DNA from: Xanthomonas prunicola
GTDB taxonomy: Bacteria > Pseudomonadota > Gammaproteobacteria > Xanthomonadales > Xanthomonadaceae
DNA: 64,000 nt
Assembly (NCBI RefSeq): GCF_002846205.1
Contig: NZ_PHKV01000002.1
Coordinates: 372,001-436,000, forward strand
Reading direction: 5' to 3'
Shown here in pieces: positions 55,784 through 64,000 of the stretch. The notes beneath the pieces were generated by a model that worked only from the letters and a program-made list of their open reading frames with translations, did no database searches and was not told the DNA's origin. How positions within the stretch are numbered: position 1 is the stretch's first letter; each line of letters opens with the position of its first letter. The position numbers and the translations under genes were made by a program.

Positions 55784-56671
55784 ATGCGCATTTTCGTCAC
55801 TGGCGCGACCGGATTCATCGGGTCTGCCATCATCGCCGACCTCCTCCATGCCGGTCACCATGTCACCGGGTTGGCACGCTCGGAGCCAGCCGTCGCCACG
55901 CTTGTCGCCGCAGGCGCGCAGGTACATCGCGGAACGCTTGACGACCTCGATGGCCTGCAGCAGGCGGCTGCGCTGGCCGATGCGGTTATCCACACCGCGT
56001 TCAACCACGATTTCTCGCGCTTTGTCGCCAATTGCGAGGCAGATCGGCATGTCATCGACGCGCTTGGCTCGGCACTGGCCGGCTCCAAGCGTCCATTGGT
56101 CATCACCTCCACTACCGGGACGGCGAACGCAGTGGCAGGCGAGCCAGCGCTGGAAACCAATCCCATCGCCAGTTCGAGCGTATTGCCGCGCGCGGCCTCC
56201 GAGGAAGCCGCCGCCTCGCTACTGCAGCGCGGTGTCAATGTGTCGGTGGTGCGGCTCCCGCAGGTACACGATCGGATCAAGCAAGGCCTGGTCAGCAACT
56301 TGATCGAGGTGGCGCGCACAACTGGACGATCGGCGTTCGTCGGCGATGGGTGCAACCGCTGGCCGGCAGTCCACCTGCGGGATGCGGCACGCCTGTACAG
56401 GCTGGCGGCGGAAGCCGGCAATGCCGGCAGCAAGTATCACGCAGTTGCCGAAGAGGGCGTCCCGCTGCGCGCGATCGCCGAGGCCATCGGCCATGGCTTG
56501 AACGTGCCGGTGGTCGCGCTGCCGGTCGACCAGACGCAGGCGCATTTCGGCTGGCTGACGCGATTTGCCAGCCACGATCTCCCTGCATCCGGCGCACAGA
56601 CGCAACAACGGTTGGGATGGCAACCGGGTGGCCCCGGCCTGCTGGCCGATCTTGCGCTGATGCGCTACTGA
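55784..56671 (+). CDS. Atypical/extended SDR NAD(P)-dependent epimerase-like protein
   Basis: 295 residues from ATG 55784. The N-terminal MRIFVTGATGFIGSAIIADLLHAGHHVTGLAR is the Rossmann fold with TGxxGxxG. The usual active-site YxxxK is absent in the expected place; instead there is SSVLPRAASEEAA. This fits the atypical SDR group that acts on NAD(P) with unknown or varied substrates. Probably under the TetR protein upstream. Confidence 0.88.
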   Translation: MRIFVTGATGFIGSAIIADLLHAGHHVTGLARSEPAVATLVAAGAQVHRGTLDDLDGLQQAAALADAVIHTAFNHDFSRFVANCEADRHVIDALGSALAGSKRPLVITSTTGTANAVAGEPALETNPIASSSVLPRAASEEAAASLLQRGVNVSVVRLPQVHDRIKQGLVSNLIEVARTTGRSAFVGDGCNRWPAVHLRDAARLYRLAAEAGNAGSKYHAVAEEGVPLRAIAEAIGHGLNVPVVALPVDQTQAHFGWLTRFASHDLPASGAQTQQRLGWQPGGPGLLADLALMRY

Positions 56672-56749
56672 GCCGATCGCCGCGTACTGGACCTGCGCCG
56701 CCAGCAGGTGCCGGCATCCAGCACGCGGCGCAATGCAACGCCAACGCGC

Positions 56750-59335
56750 TCAGGGGCGGGATGCTTTTATCCCGTCCGGCAAGCGTGCGCGTTTAGCCGC
56801 ATACATCGCCTCGTCTGCGGCATGCATCAAGCTGGCCGCCTCGGCCTGTGCGCCGTGTTGCCAGGCCACACCGATGCTGGGCTGGATCGGTAGATGCTGG
56901 TCGCCGAACATGGCGCCTTCCGCCGCAAGCGTGCGGATGCGATCTGCTATCGCGGCGCATTCGGCTTGCGGATCATGCAGCGCATCCAGCAACACCACGA
57001 ATTCGTCGCCGGCCAGGCGTGCGACCAGATAGCGCTCGCCAGCCGCGCGTTGCAGGCAATGGCCGAACGCGACCAACACTGCATCGCCAGCACGGTGGCT
57101 GTAGGTATCGTTGATACGTTTGAAGCCATCCAGATCCAGAAACATCACCGCCACCGCCAGCTGCTGCTGGTGCGCCTGCGTAATCGCCGCCTGTAGCGCT
57201 TCGGACCAGGCATGCCGGTTCGGCAGTCCGGTCAACGCATCGCGGGTGGCGCGTTCGTGCATCAAGCGGTGCAGCGTCTTGTGCGCAGTAACATCGTGCG
57301 CCATCAGGAAGAACCCCCGCGCCAGCGTCGCAGTGCCGTGCATTTCCGGCACCAGGGTGACTTCCACATCGCGCGAGTTGGCGCCGCCATGCAAGACATG
57401 TTCGAAACTGGCGCGCTGCCCGGCCACTGCCTGTGCCAATGCAGCGCGCGCGGCGGAGTTGAGGTCTTCGCCCAACACTTGGGTGATATGGCGACCAACC
57501 AGGCTGGCAGGCTCCATACCGAGCCAGGCGCGATGTGCCTCATTGGCGAACAGGTAGCGCTGTTCGGAATCGAACTGGGCAACCAACGTGGGCGTCGCAT
57601 CGCTGATCGCGCGCAGACGCGCCTCGCTTTCGGCCAGCCGCTCGGCTGCCACATGGCGCTCGGTCACATCTTGAATCTGCGAGATGAAATGCACCGGCGC
57701 ACCGCGACTATCGCGCACCAGCGATACCGACAGCTGCGCCCAGATCACCGTGCCCTGTTGGCTGATGTAGCGCTTGGCCAGGCTGTAGCTGCCGCGTTTG
57801 CCGTCGATCAGATCCCGCACCAGTTGCAGGTCCATCTGCAGATCGTCGGGATGGGTGATCTGCTGGAAGGTCGTGCGCAGCAAATGCTCGCGCGGATAAC
57901 CCAGGATGCTGCACAGCGAAGGATTCACGTCGCGCCACTCGCCTTCCAGCGACACGATCGCCATGCCCTGCGGCGCGGTTTCGAACGCACCGGTGAAGCG
58001 CTCGGCGGCCAGCTGCGCGGCGGCCTGCGCCTGCAATTCGGCAGTGACGTCGATGGCCATCGCCAGATACCCGGCCAGGCCTTGCTGCGCGTCGTGGATG
58101 ATGTTGAAACACAGGCGCACACGACGCAGTTCGCCGTCCTTGCGCACCAGGGTCCAGAGTTCTTCGGCCAGCACATCGCCGGCAGCGGCCGCCGCCAGCC
58201 TCACATACGACGGCGGCGACAACGCCAGCGTCGCCATGTGGCGTTCCAGTTCGGCCGGCAGATGGAACTGCGTCGGGCAGATGCCCAGCACCTCGTCGGC
58301 GCTGTAACCGAGCAGGCGCTCGGCACCGGGATTGAAGAGTTCCAGACGGCCCTGCGGGTCGAACGCCATGATCGCCACGTCCTGCGAGGCGTCCACCAGC
58401 GCCTGCAGCCGCGCGCGTTCGCCAGCCAGCGCGGCCGAGGCATCCCGGAGCTCGGTGATGTCGTGCATCACGCAGACCGCGCCCAACGCCGTGCCCTTGT
58501 CGCCGACCACCGGGTCTGCATTGCACAGCACGCTGCGCGGAGGCTGACCGTTGGCACGGATCACCAGTTCGGCATTGCGCACGTGCTCGCCGCGCCAGGC
58601 GCGCAGCAGCGGGATGGCGTCGGTGGGCAGCAGCCGCTTGCCGTCCGCGCTGTACAGATCGAAATGCTGCGCCCATTGCTCAGGCGGCAGCACGCGCGGG
58701 TCGGTGCCATGCCATTGCCGCGCGGCGTGGTTGAACTCGCGCAGCAAACCGTCGGTGCCGCAGGCCACCACGCCGTCGGGCATGGCTTCCAGCAGCATGC
58801 TCAGGGTCTGCCGCTGCGCCTGCGCATCAAGCCGATCGCGGCGCGCTTCCAGCTGGCTGACCGCTTGCCGCGCCAGGCGGATCAGCGCCTGCTTCTGCTG
58901 GTCGTCGAGCACGCGCGATTTGGTGCTGAGCGTGCATAACGTGCCGTAGGCATAGCCCTCCCGGCCGACCAGCGGCACCCCGACATAGGAGCGCACACCG
59001 GGCGCGGCGGTCACCAACGGGTTGTTGACGAAGCGCGGGTCTGCCTCGGCGTCGGGCACTTCCATCAACTCGGTACCCATCACCGCGTAGGAGCAGAACG
59101 ACGCGCTGCGCGGCGTGCCCTCCAGGTCGGTACCGCAGCGCGCCTTGAACCATTGCCGGTCGGCATCCAGCAGCGACACCAGTGCCATCGGTGCGCCGGC
59201 GACATGCGACGCCAGCCAGGCGATATCGTCGAACTCGGCCTCGGCCTCGGTGTCCAGCACCCCCAGCCGGCGCACTGCGTCCACGCGCAAATCGTCGTCG
59301 ACGGGGATCGGCACGGGCGGCAACAGGACGGTCAT
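56750..59335 (-). CDS. GAF-multiPAS-GGDEF (AGDEF) signalling protein
   Basis: 861 residues from ATG 59335. Order: GAF domain (about 20-170, MALVSLLDADRQWFKARCG), four PAS domains between about 180 and 690 (LLEAMPDGVVACGTDGLLREFNHAA; LVDASQDVAIMAFDPQGRLELFNPGAERLLGYS; AFETAPQGMAIVSLEGEW; ISDATPTLVAQFDSEQRYLFANEAH), then a GGDEF domain. The active motif is RLAGDEF, with glycine 1 replaced by alanine; AGDEF forms are active in some cyclases. DALTGLPNRHAW and DLDGFKRINDTYSH are intact. No EAL domain and no membrane helix. It should sense several cytoplasmic signals. Confidence 0.92.
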   Translation of the reverse strand: MTVLLPPVPIPVDDDLRVDAVRRLGVLDTEAEAEFDDIAWLASHVAGAPMALVSLLDADRQWFKARCGTDLEGTPRSASFCSYAVMGTELMEVPDAEADPRFVNNPLVTAAPGVRSYVGVPLVGREGYAYGTLCTLSTKSRVLDDQQKQALIRLARQAVSQLEARRDRLDAQAQRQTLSMLLEAMPDGVVACGTDGLLREFNHAARQWHGTDPRVLPPEQWAQHFDLYSADGKRLLPTDAIPLLRAWRGEHVRNAELVIRANGQPPRSVLCNADPVVGDKGTALGAVCVMHDITELRDASAALAGERARLQALVDASQDVAIMAFDPQGRLELFNPGAERLLGYSADEVLGICPTQFHLPAELERHMATLALSPPSYVRLAAAAAGDVLAEELWTLVRKDGELRRVRLCFNIIHDAQQGLAGYLAMAIDVTAELQAQAAAQLAAERFTGAFETAPQGMAIVSLEGEWRDVNPSLCSILGYPREHLLRTTFQQITHPDDLQMDLQLVRDLIDGKRGSYSLAKRYISQQGTVIWAQLSVSLVRDSRGAPVHFISQIQDVTERHVAAERLAESEARLRAISDATPTLVAQFDSEQRYLFANEAHRAWLGMEPASLVGRHITQVLGEDLNSAARAALAQAVAGQRASFEHVLHGGANSRDVEVTLVPEMHGTATLARGFFLMAHDVTAHKTLHRLMHERATRDALTGLPNRHAWSEALQAAITQAHQQQLAVAVMFLDLDGFKRINDTYSHRAGDAVLVAFGHCLQRAAGERYLVARLAGDEFVVLLDALHDPQAECAAIADRIRTLAAEGAMFGDQHLPIQPSIGVAWQHGAQAEAASLMHAADEAMYAAKRARLPDGIKASRP

Positions 59336-59585
59336 GGCGTGATCGGCGGGTAGCATCTGGTCAGGGTAGGTCGCCCAAAGTAACGGCGAGGCGACGAGCA
59401 ACTTGAGCAACGCGGCCAGGCTCGCTCACACAAGCGGGCTCTAGAAAGCGGCCGCGCCGGCACGCAGTACTGCCAACTTCTGCGTTCCATCCGCAGCAAA
59501 CCCCGCCCATCCCCTGCCCATCAGCATTTGCGGCGCCGCCAAGCAGCCACTACCCTCGGTCGATTGCCCTGTTCTGGAGTGTCAC

Positions 59586-62465
59586 ATGCTGCGTCCGCTG
59601 TCCTTGTTGATCGCCGGTGTGCTCGGCGTCGCTGCCGGTTGCGTTGCCCCCGCCGTTGCCGCCGCCCCGGCCAGCCTGTCCAAGAGCACGGCCAGCAGCG
59701 CCATTCCCGACATCGCCTATACCCGCTTCACCCTGCCCAACGGCCTGACGGTGGTGGTGCACGAAGACCACAAGGCGCCGATGGTGGCCGTCAGCATTTG
59801 GTACCACATCGGCTCCGGCGACGAGCCGGCCGGCAAGACCGGGTTTGCACACCTGTTCGAGCACCTGATGTTCTCCGGCTCGGAGAACAACAAGGGCAGC
59901 TTCTTCGCGCCGCTGGAAAAGGTCGGCACCACCGACATGAACGGCACCACCTGGTTCGACCGCACCAACTATTTCGAAACCGTGCCGACCACCGCGCTGG
60001 ATACCGCGCTGTGGCTGGAATCGGACCGCATGGGCCACCTGCTCGGTGCCATCGGCCAGCAGGAACTCGATACCCAGCGCGGCGTGGTGCAGAACGAAAA
60101 GCGCCAGGGCGAGAACCGCCCCTATGGCCGCGTGGACCAGAACATCCTGTCCAACCTGTTCCCGGCCAACCACCCCTACCAGCACGACACCATCGGCTCG
60201 ATGGAAGACCTGGATGCGGCCTCGCTGGCCGACGTCAAACAGTGGTTCAACGACAACTACGGCGCCGCCAACACCACCCTGGTGCTGGCCGGCGACATCA
60301 CCGTGGCGCAGGCGCGCGCCAAGGCCTTGCAGTACTTCGGCGATATTCCGTCCGGCAAGCCGGTGGCGCGCCAGCAGCCGTGGGTGACCCCGCTGGCGGC
60401 GCAGAAGCGCGGCGTGCAGCACGACCATGTCTCGCAGCCGCGCATCTACCGCACCTGGGCCGCGCCGCAGCTGGGTAGCGACGCCATGATCCAGCTGGAT
60501 CTTGCCACCACCGTGCTCGGCGGCGGCAAGACCTCGCGGCTATACCAGCGCCTGGTCTATCAGGACAACCTGGTGGACGAGGTCTCCGCCTCGGTGCAGC
60601 CGTTTGCGCTGTCCAGCCAGGTGCAGATCCAGGCCGACGTGAAGGACGGCGTGGATCCGGCCAAGGTCGAGGCAGTCATCGACGAAGAACTCAAGAAGTT
60701 CATCGCCCAGGGACCGACCGCCGACGAACTGCAGCGCGCACAGGTGGCCTACCGCGCCGGTTTCGTGCGCGGGCTGGAAAAGGTGGGCGGCTTCACCGGC
60801 AAGGCGGTGATCCTGGCCGAGGGCCAGGTCTATCGCGGCGACCCGGGCGCCTACAAGAAAGATCTGCAGCGCGTCCAGGCCGCTACCGTGGACAGCGTCA
60901 AACAGGCGTCGGCAACGTGGTTCGGCAAGGGCGATTACCTGTTGACCGTGCTGCCGGCCGGCAAGGATTTCGATCCGGCCGCCGAAGACAAGGCGGTGGT
61001 CGCGCGTGGCGAAGAAGCTGGCAAGCCGGCGCCGAAGCTGCCGGCCGCGGGCACGTTCAAGGTCACCGCCTCCACGCTGGATCGCAGCAAGGGCGTGCCG
61101 CAGACCGATCAGTTCCCGGACCTGAGCTTCCCCAGACTGCAGCGCGGCAAGTTGAAGAACGGCATTGAGGTGATCCTGGCCGAGCGCCATACCATCCCGG
61201 TCACCCAGGTGGAGTTGCTGTTCGACGCCGGCTACGCCGCCGATCAGGGTAAGAAGCTCGGTACCGCCAGCTTCAGCGCCGCACTGATGAACGAGAGCAC
61301 CACCGCGCTGGATTCGGTGGAAGTGGCGCAGCGCCGCCAGCGCTTGGGTGCGATCACCGCGGTCGGCTGCGATCTGGACAGCTGCAGCGCTTCGCTGGAT
61401 GCGCTCAATGACCAGTTGCAGCCGTCGCTGCAGTTGTTCTCCGACATCGTGCGCAACCCGGCATTCAAGGCCGCCGACATCGAACGCGTCCGCGGCCAAT
61501 GGCTGTCCGGTATTGCCCAGGAAAAGACCCAGCCCAACAGCCTGGCGCTACGCGCGTTGCCGCCGTTGCTCTTCGGCGACAAGCACCCGTACGGCATCCC
61601 GCTCACCGGCAGCGGCACCGAGGCGGCGATCAAGAGCCTCAACGCCCAGGATCTGCAGAATTTCCACAGCCAATGGCTGCGTCCGGACAACCTGCGCATC
61701 CTGGTGGCCGGCGACACCACGCTTTCGCAGATCATTCCGCAGCTCGATGCCGTCTTCGGCGACTGGAAGGCTCCGACCACCGCGTTGCCGAAGAAGAACC
61801 TGGCCAACGTCGCCGCCCAGCCCAAGCCACGCGTGTATCTGATCAACCGCCCGGACGCACCGCAGTCGGTGATTCTGGCCGGCTTGCTGGCCCCGTCCAC
61901 CAAGGCACCGGATAACCTGGCGATCGGTGTGGCCAACGGCGCCTTCGGCGGCACCTTTACCTCGCGCCTGAACATGAATCTGCGCGAAAACAAGCGCTGG
62001 GCCTATGGCGCGGGCACCCGCATGATGGATGCGCAGGGCCAGCGGCCATACCTGTTCTCGGCACCGGTGCAGACCGACAAGACCGCCGAATCGGCCAATG
62101 AGATCTTCAAGGAAGCGACCGCCATCATCGGCGACAAGCCGTTGACCACCGACGAGATCGAGAAGATCAAGAACCAGCGCATTCGTGCCCTGCCCGGCAG
62201 TTTCGAAACCACCGGCGCGGTGCTGGGTGCGATCGAAGGCATCGTGCAGTTCGACCGCCCCGACGACTACGTGCAAACGCTCAAGCCGCGCCTGGAAGCG
62301 ATCGACCAGACGGCCGCGCAAAAAGCCATCAAGGAGATCATCAAGCCAGAAGCGATGACCTGGGTCATCGTCGGCGACCTGAAAAAGATCGAAGCCCCGG
62401 TGCGTGCGCTCAAGTTGGGCCAGGTGCAGGTGCTGGATGTGGACGGCAAACCGGTCAAGCGCTGA
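59586..62465 (+). CDS. Large periplasmic M16 zinc peptidase (two-domain)
   Basis: 959 residues. ATG 59586 follows GGAG. A signal or lipoprotein leader (GVLGVAAGC) precedes a first M16 domain with the inverted zinc motif HLFEH at 89-93 (HxxEH) and the downstream GVVQNEKRQGENRPYG carrying the third ligand. The second, inactive M16 half has FPRLQRGKLKNGIEVILAERHTIPVTQVELLFDAG. This is the two-domain PqqL/YmxG-like pitrilysin group of Gram-negative envelopes. It degrades peptides in the periplasm; a role in receptor or plug turnover is possible but not shown. Confidence 0.95.
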   Translation: MLRPLSLLIAGVLGVAAGCVAPAVAAAPASLSKSTASSAIPDIAYTRFTLPNGLTVVVHEDHKAPMVAVSIWYHIGSGDEPAGKTGFAHLFEHLMFSGSENNKGSFFAPLEKVGTTDMNGTTWFDRTNYFETVPTTALDTALWLESDRMGHLLGAIGQQELDTQRGVVQNEKRQGENRPYGRVDQNILSNLFPANHPYQHDTIGSMEDLDAASLADVKQWFNDNYGAANTTLVLAGDITVAQARAKALQYFGDIPSGKPVARQQPWVTPLAAQKRGVQHDHVSQPRIYRTWAAPQLGSDAMIQLDLATTVLGGGKTSRLYQRLVYQDNLVDEVSASVQPFALSSQVQIQADVKDGVDPAKVEAVIDEELKKFIAQGPTADELQRAQVAYRAGFVRGLEKVGGFTGKAVILAEGQVYRGDPGAYKKDLQRVQAATVDSVKQASATWFGKGDYLLTVLPAGKDFDPAAEDKAVVARGEEAGKPAPKLPAAGTFKVTASTLDRSKGVPQTDQFPDLSFPRLQRGKLKNGIEVILAERHTIPVTQVELLFDAGYAADQGKKLGTASFSAALMNESTTALDSVEVAQRRQRLGAITAVGCDLDSCSASLDALNDQLQPSLQLFSDIVRNPAFKAADIERVRGQWLSGIAQEKTQPNSLALRALPPLLFGDKHPYGIPLTGSGTEAAIKSLNAQDLQNFHSQWLRPDNLRILVAGDTTLSQIIPQLDAVFGDWKAPTTALPKKNLANVAAQPKPRVYLINRPDAPQSVILAGLLAPSTKAPDNLAIGVANGAFGGTFTSRLNMNLRENKRWAYGAGTRMMDAQGQRPYLFSAPVQTDKTAESANEIFKEATAIIGDKPLTTDEIEKIKNQRIRALPGSFETTGAVLGAIEGIVQFDRPDDYVQTLKPRLEAIDQTAAQKAIKEIIKPEAMTWVIVGDLKKIEAPVRALKLGQVQVLDVDGKPVKR

Positions 62466-63017
62466 TCGCACCTGTCGCACCGGCTGCGCTGCTGCACGCA
62501 GCGTGGCCGGTGCTGGCAGGGGCCAGGCCGATGCGGCGTGTGGTGGCCAGGCGCGGCAGTTTTCATCGGATCGTCCGGTAGTGGTGCCGCTTGGTGCGCG
62601 ATCCCAACGGTTGCTGCAGCACCGCGTCACTGGGCCGCACGCCGTGTCCCCCTCTGGTTGATGCCTGCAACCGGGTTCGACAGCAGCAAGGCGTTCACCA
62701 TGCTGCGTGGTGTTGAAGCGGCACTGACACCGGCAGGCCACCGTCGGGCTTGTACCGCCGATGCGATGCCATCCCCGCCGCGCACGCCGTGACAGAATTC
62801 GCCAAGGCGTGCGGTGCACACAGCGCCGGTTAGATCGGTCGCCTGTGTTTGGCCACGACACATACGTACCCAATCGGCACGCAACACCGGTTTATTCGTT
62901 GCAGTCATCACGCGGCGCTGGCCTACCCGCGCCATCCCCGCCGCAACACCCACGCCGCGTTACCGACGCTGCCGGTATCCTTGCTGATTCCTCGTTCGCG
63001 CTCGCCTGGCTTATTCG
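62466..63017. other. 552-base intergenic region before the GAF gene
   Basis: Apart from the hairpin at its start I see no gene, repeat or convincing promoter. Overlapping open frames on both strands have no domain support. Confidence 0.5.
62477..62513 (+). terminator. Long hairpin after the M16 gene
   Basis: A 16-base stem (GCACCGGCTGCGCTGC with GCAGCGTGGCCGGTGC, two G-T pairs) and a five-base loop, 12 bases past the stop. No T run. Confidence 0.5.
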
Positions 63018-63947
63018 ATGAAAGACATGCCCCTAGCTAACGAAGCCTCCCGCCAACAAGTCCTGGACGGCTATCGCATCGTCGACAGCCTGCCGGAGGA
63101 CACCTATCAAGACGTCGTGCAGGTGGCGGCCTCGCTGTGCGGCACACCGATCGCGCTGATGTCGCTGGTGGACCGCGACCGCCAATGGTTCAAGGCCCAG
63201 CTGGGTCTGGGCCTGCAGCAGACCGACCGCAGCCAGGCCGTGTGCGACTACGCGATCCGCAGCCCCGATCAGTTGATGGAAGTACCCGACCTGTGCAAGG
63301 ACAGCCGATTTGCCGATATCTCGGTGGTCACCGGCGACACCGGTGCGCGCTTCTATGCCGGCATGCCGCTGGTCACCGAAGAGGGCGTTGCACTGGGCAC
63401 GGTTTGCGTGCTCGACACCGAGCCACGCACCCTCACCGACATTCAGCGCACCGGCCTGCAGGCGCTCGCACGGGTGGCCATGCGCCTGCTCGACGAGCGC
63501 AAGCGCGAACTGCAAGTCGAGCGCGATGCCATCCTGCAGCCGGTCGTCCCGGTCGCCAGCCAGGCCGTTGCCGACACCGGCTACCACCTGGTGATCCTGG
63601 AGGTGCAGGAATTGGCCGCACTGGCCGAACGCCAGAGCGAGCGTCTGCTCGGCCGCACTTTGCAGCAGCTCGACCAAGCCTTCGCGGCGTTGGTGCAGGG
63701 ACCGGGCAACAGCATCGACCGTGTCACCGACAGTGCGGAATTCATCGCCGTGCTGCGCGGCCCCGATGCCGAGCGCACCTTGCAACGCCTGCGCGAGATC
63801 GCCCAGCAACAACATGCGCTGGGCCTGACCGTCCTGTTGGGCCAAGCGCAATCCACCCGTCCGGATGAACCGATCGGCCAGGTATTTCTACGCGCCGAGG
63901 TCGCGCTGAGCACGGAAAAGGATCGTTACCGGCAGAGCCTGGCCTGA
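63018..63947 (+). CDS. GAF-domain protein with degenerate GGDEF-like C-terminal domain
   Basis: 309 residues (ATG 63027 also possible). The GAF domain, about 20-165, closely resembles that of the GGDEF protein at 56750 (SLVDRDRQWFKAQLG, LMEVPDLCKDSRF, GTVCVLDTEPR). The C-terminal 130 residues follow the GGDEF fold in pattern but lack its catalytic residues: LVILEVQELAAL stands for the metal-binding strand, and RVTDSAEFIAVL for RxGGDEFxxLL. AEVALSTEKDRYRQ matches ADxALYxAKxxGR. So it likely senses a ligand by GAF and does not synthesise cyclic di-GMP. A binding or scaffold role is inference. Confidence 0.85.
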   Translation: MKDMPLANEASRQQVLDGYRIVDSLPEDTYQDVVQVAASLCGTPIALMSLVDRDRQWFKAQLGLGLQQTDRSQAVCDYAIRSPDQLMEVPDLCKDSRFADISVVTGDTGARFYAGMPLVTEEGVALGTVCVLDTEPRTLTDIQRTGLQALARVAMRLLDERKRELQVERDAILQPVVPVASQAVADTGYHLVILEVQELAALAERQSERLLGRTLQQLDQAFAALVQGPGNSIDRVTDSAEFIAVLRGPDAERTLQRLREIAQQQHALGLTVLLGQAQSTRPDEPIGQVFLRAEVALSTEKDRYRQSLA

Positions 63948-63979
63948 GGCCTGCGAACTGATCCATTGCTTCGCGCACG

Positions 63980-64000
63980 TACCCTCACCCCAACCCCTCC
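63980..64000. repeat. Start of an ACCCCTCC-type intergenic repeat at the window edge
   Basis: The last bases read ACCCTCACCCCAACCCCTCC, which resembles the start of the GC-rich element near 22670. The rest lies outside the window. Confidence 0.35.

Noticed and set aside
1-64000. CRISPR arrays, tRNA or rRNA genes, insertion sequences
   Set aside because: I saw no regular spaced repeats, no tRNA-like T-arm sequence and no transposase-like protein. Short tRNAs could be missed by eye.

Overview
The window looks like a piece of a Xanthomonas chromosome. GC content is high and coding density is dense. Several loci are familiar from that genus: a GH5 endoglucanase of the EngXCA type with a Pro-Thr linker and a cellulose-binding module, an OpgH/HrpM glucan synthase, tandem secreted S9 peptidases, several diguanylate-cyclase proteins, and short GGGAATC-rich intergenic repeats. 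Species cannot be decided from what I can see. No rRNA, tRNA, CRISPR array, insertion sequence or prophage was recognised.

Region 1 (1-10.2 kb) is the most interesting. A partial sigma-54 activator ends at 331. A six-gene minus-strand operon runs from 9934 down to 820: a PQQ alcohol dehydrogenase carrying the Asp-Tyr-Asp signature of lanthanide enzymes, a quinoprotein-associated solute-binding protein fused to ankyrin repeats, a c-type cytochrome, a YVTN beta-propeller, a class III-like zinc alcohol dehydrogenase and a TonB-dependent receptor. The first four proteins all have lipoprotein signals. A near-consensus -24/-12 promoter lies about 110 bases upstream of the dehydrogenase start, with inverted repeats further upstream. 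I infer a sigma-54-regulated, membrane-anchored alcohol/aldehyde oxidation module with its own outer-membrane importer.

Region 2 (10.4-20.4 kb) holds a HAD phosphatase, two lipoproteins (one an M1 aminopeptidase), a GGDEF protein, ubiE, an MFS/HlyD efflux pair, and a GNAT acetyltransferase overlapping a yeast-type cytosine deaminase. Region 3 (20.4-26.2 kb) is the conserved minus-strand block lptM-dapF-DUF484-xerC-hslV-hslU, preceded by a YbaN-family membrane protein. Region 4 (26.2-36.1 kb) is rich in serine peptidases: oligopeptidase B plus two tandem S9A paralogues of identical length. It also carries an aminotransferase, a small P-loop kinase-like protein and two small hypothetical proteins.

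Region 5 (36.4-47.8 kb) has a lipocalin, a WYL regulator, a DUF481 outer-membrane protein, the esterase-algZ-algR-hemC block, opgH and an M28 peptidase. Region 6 (47.9-64 kb) has signalling and secretion genes: a GGDEF protein with GGEEF and an inhibitory site, a SulP transporter, the endoglucanase, a chemoreceptor with stacked HAMP-like modules, a TetR/SDR pair, a multi-PAS AGDEF protein, an M16 peptidase, and a GAF protein whose C-terminal half looks like a decayed GGDEF domain.
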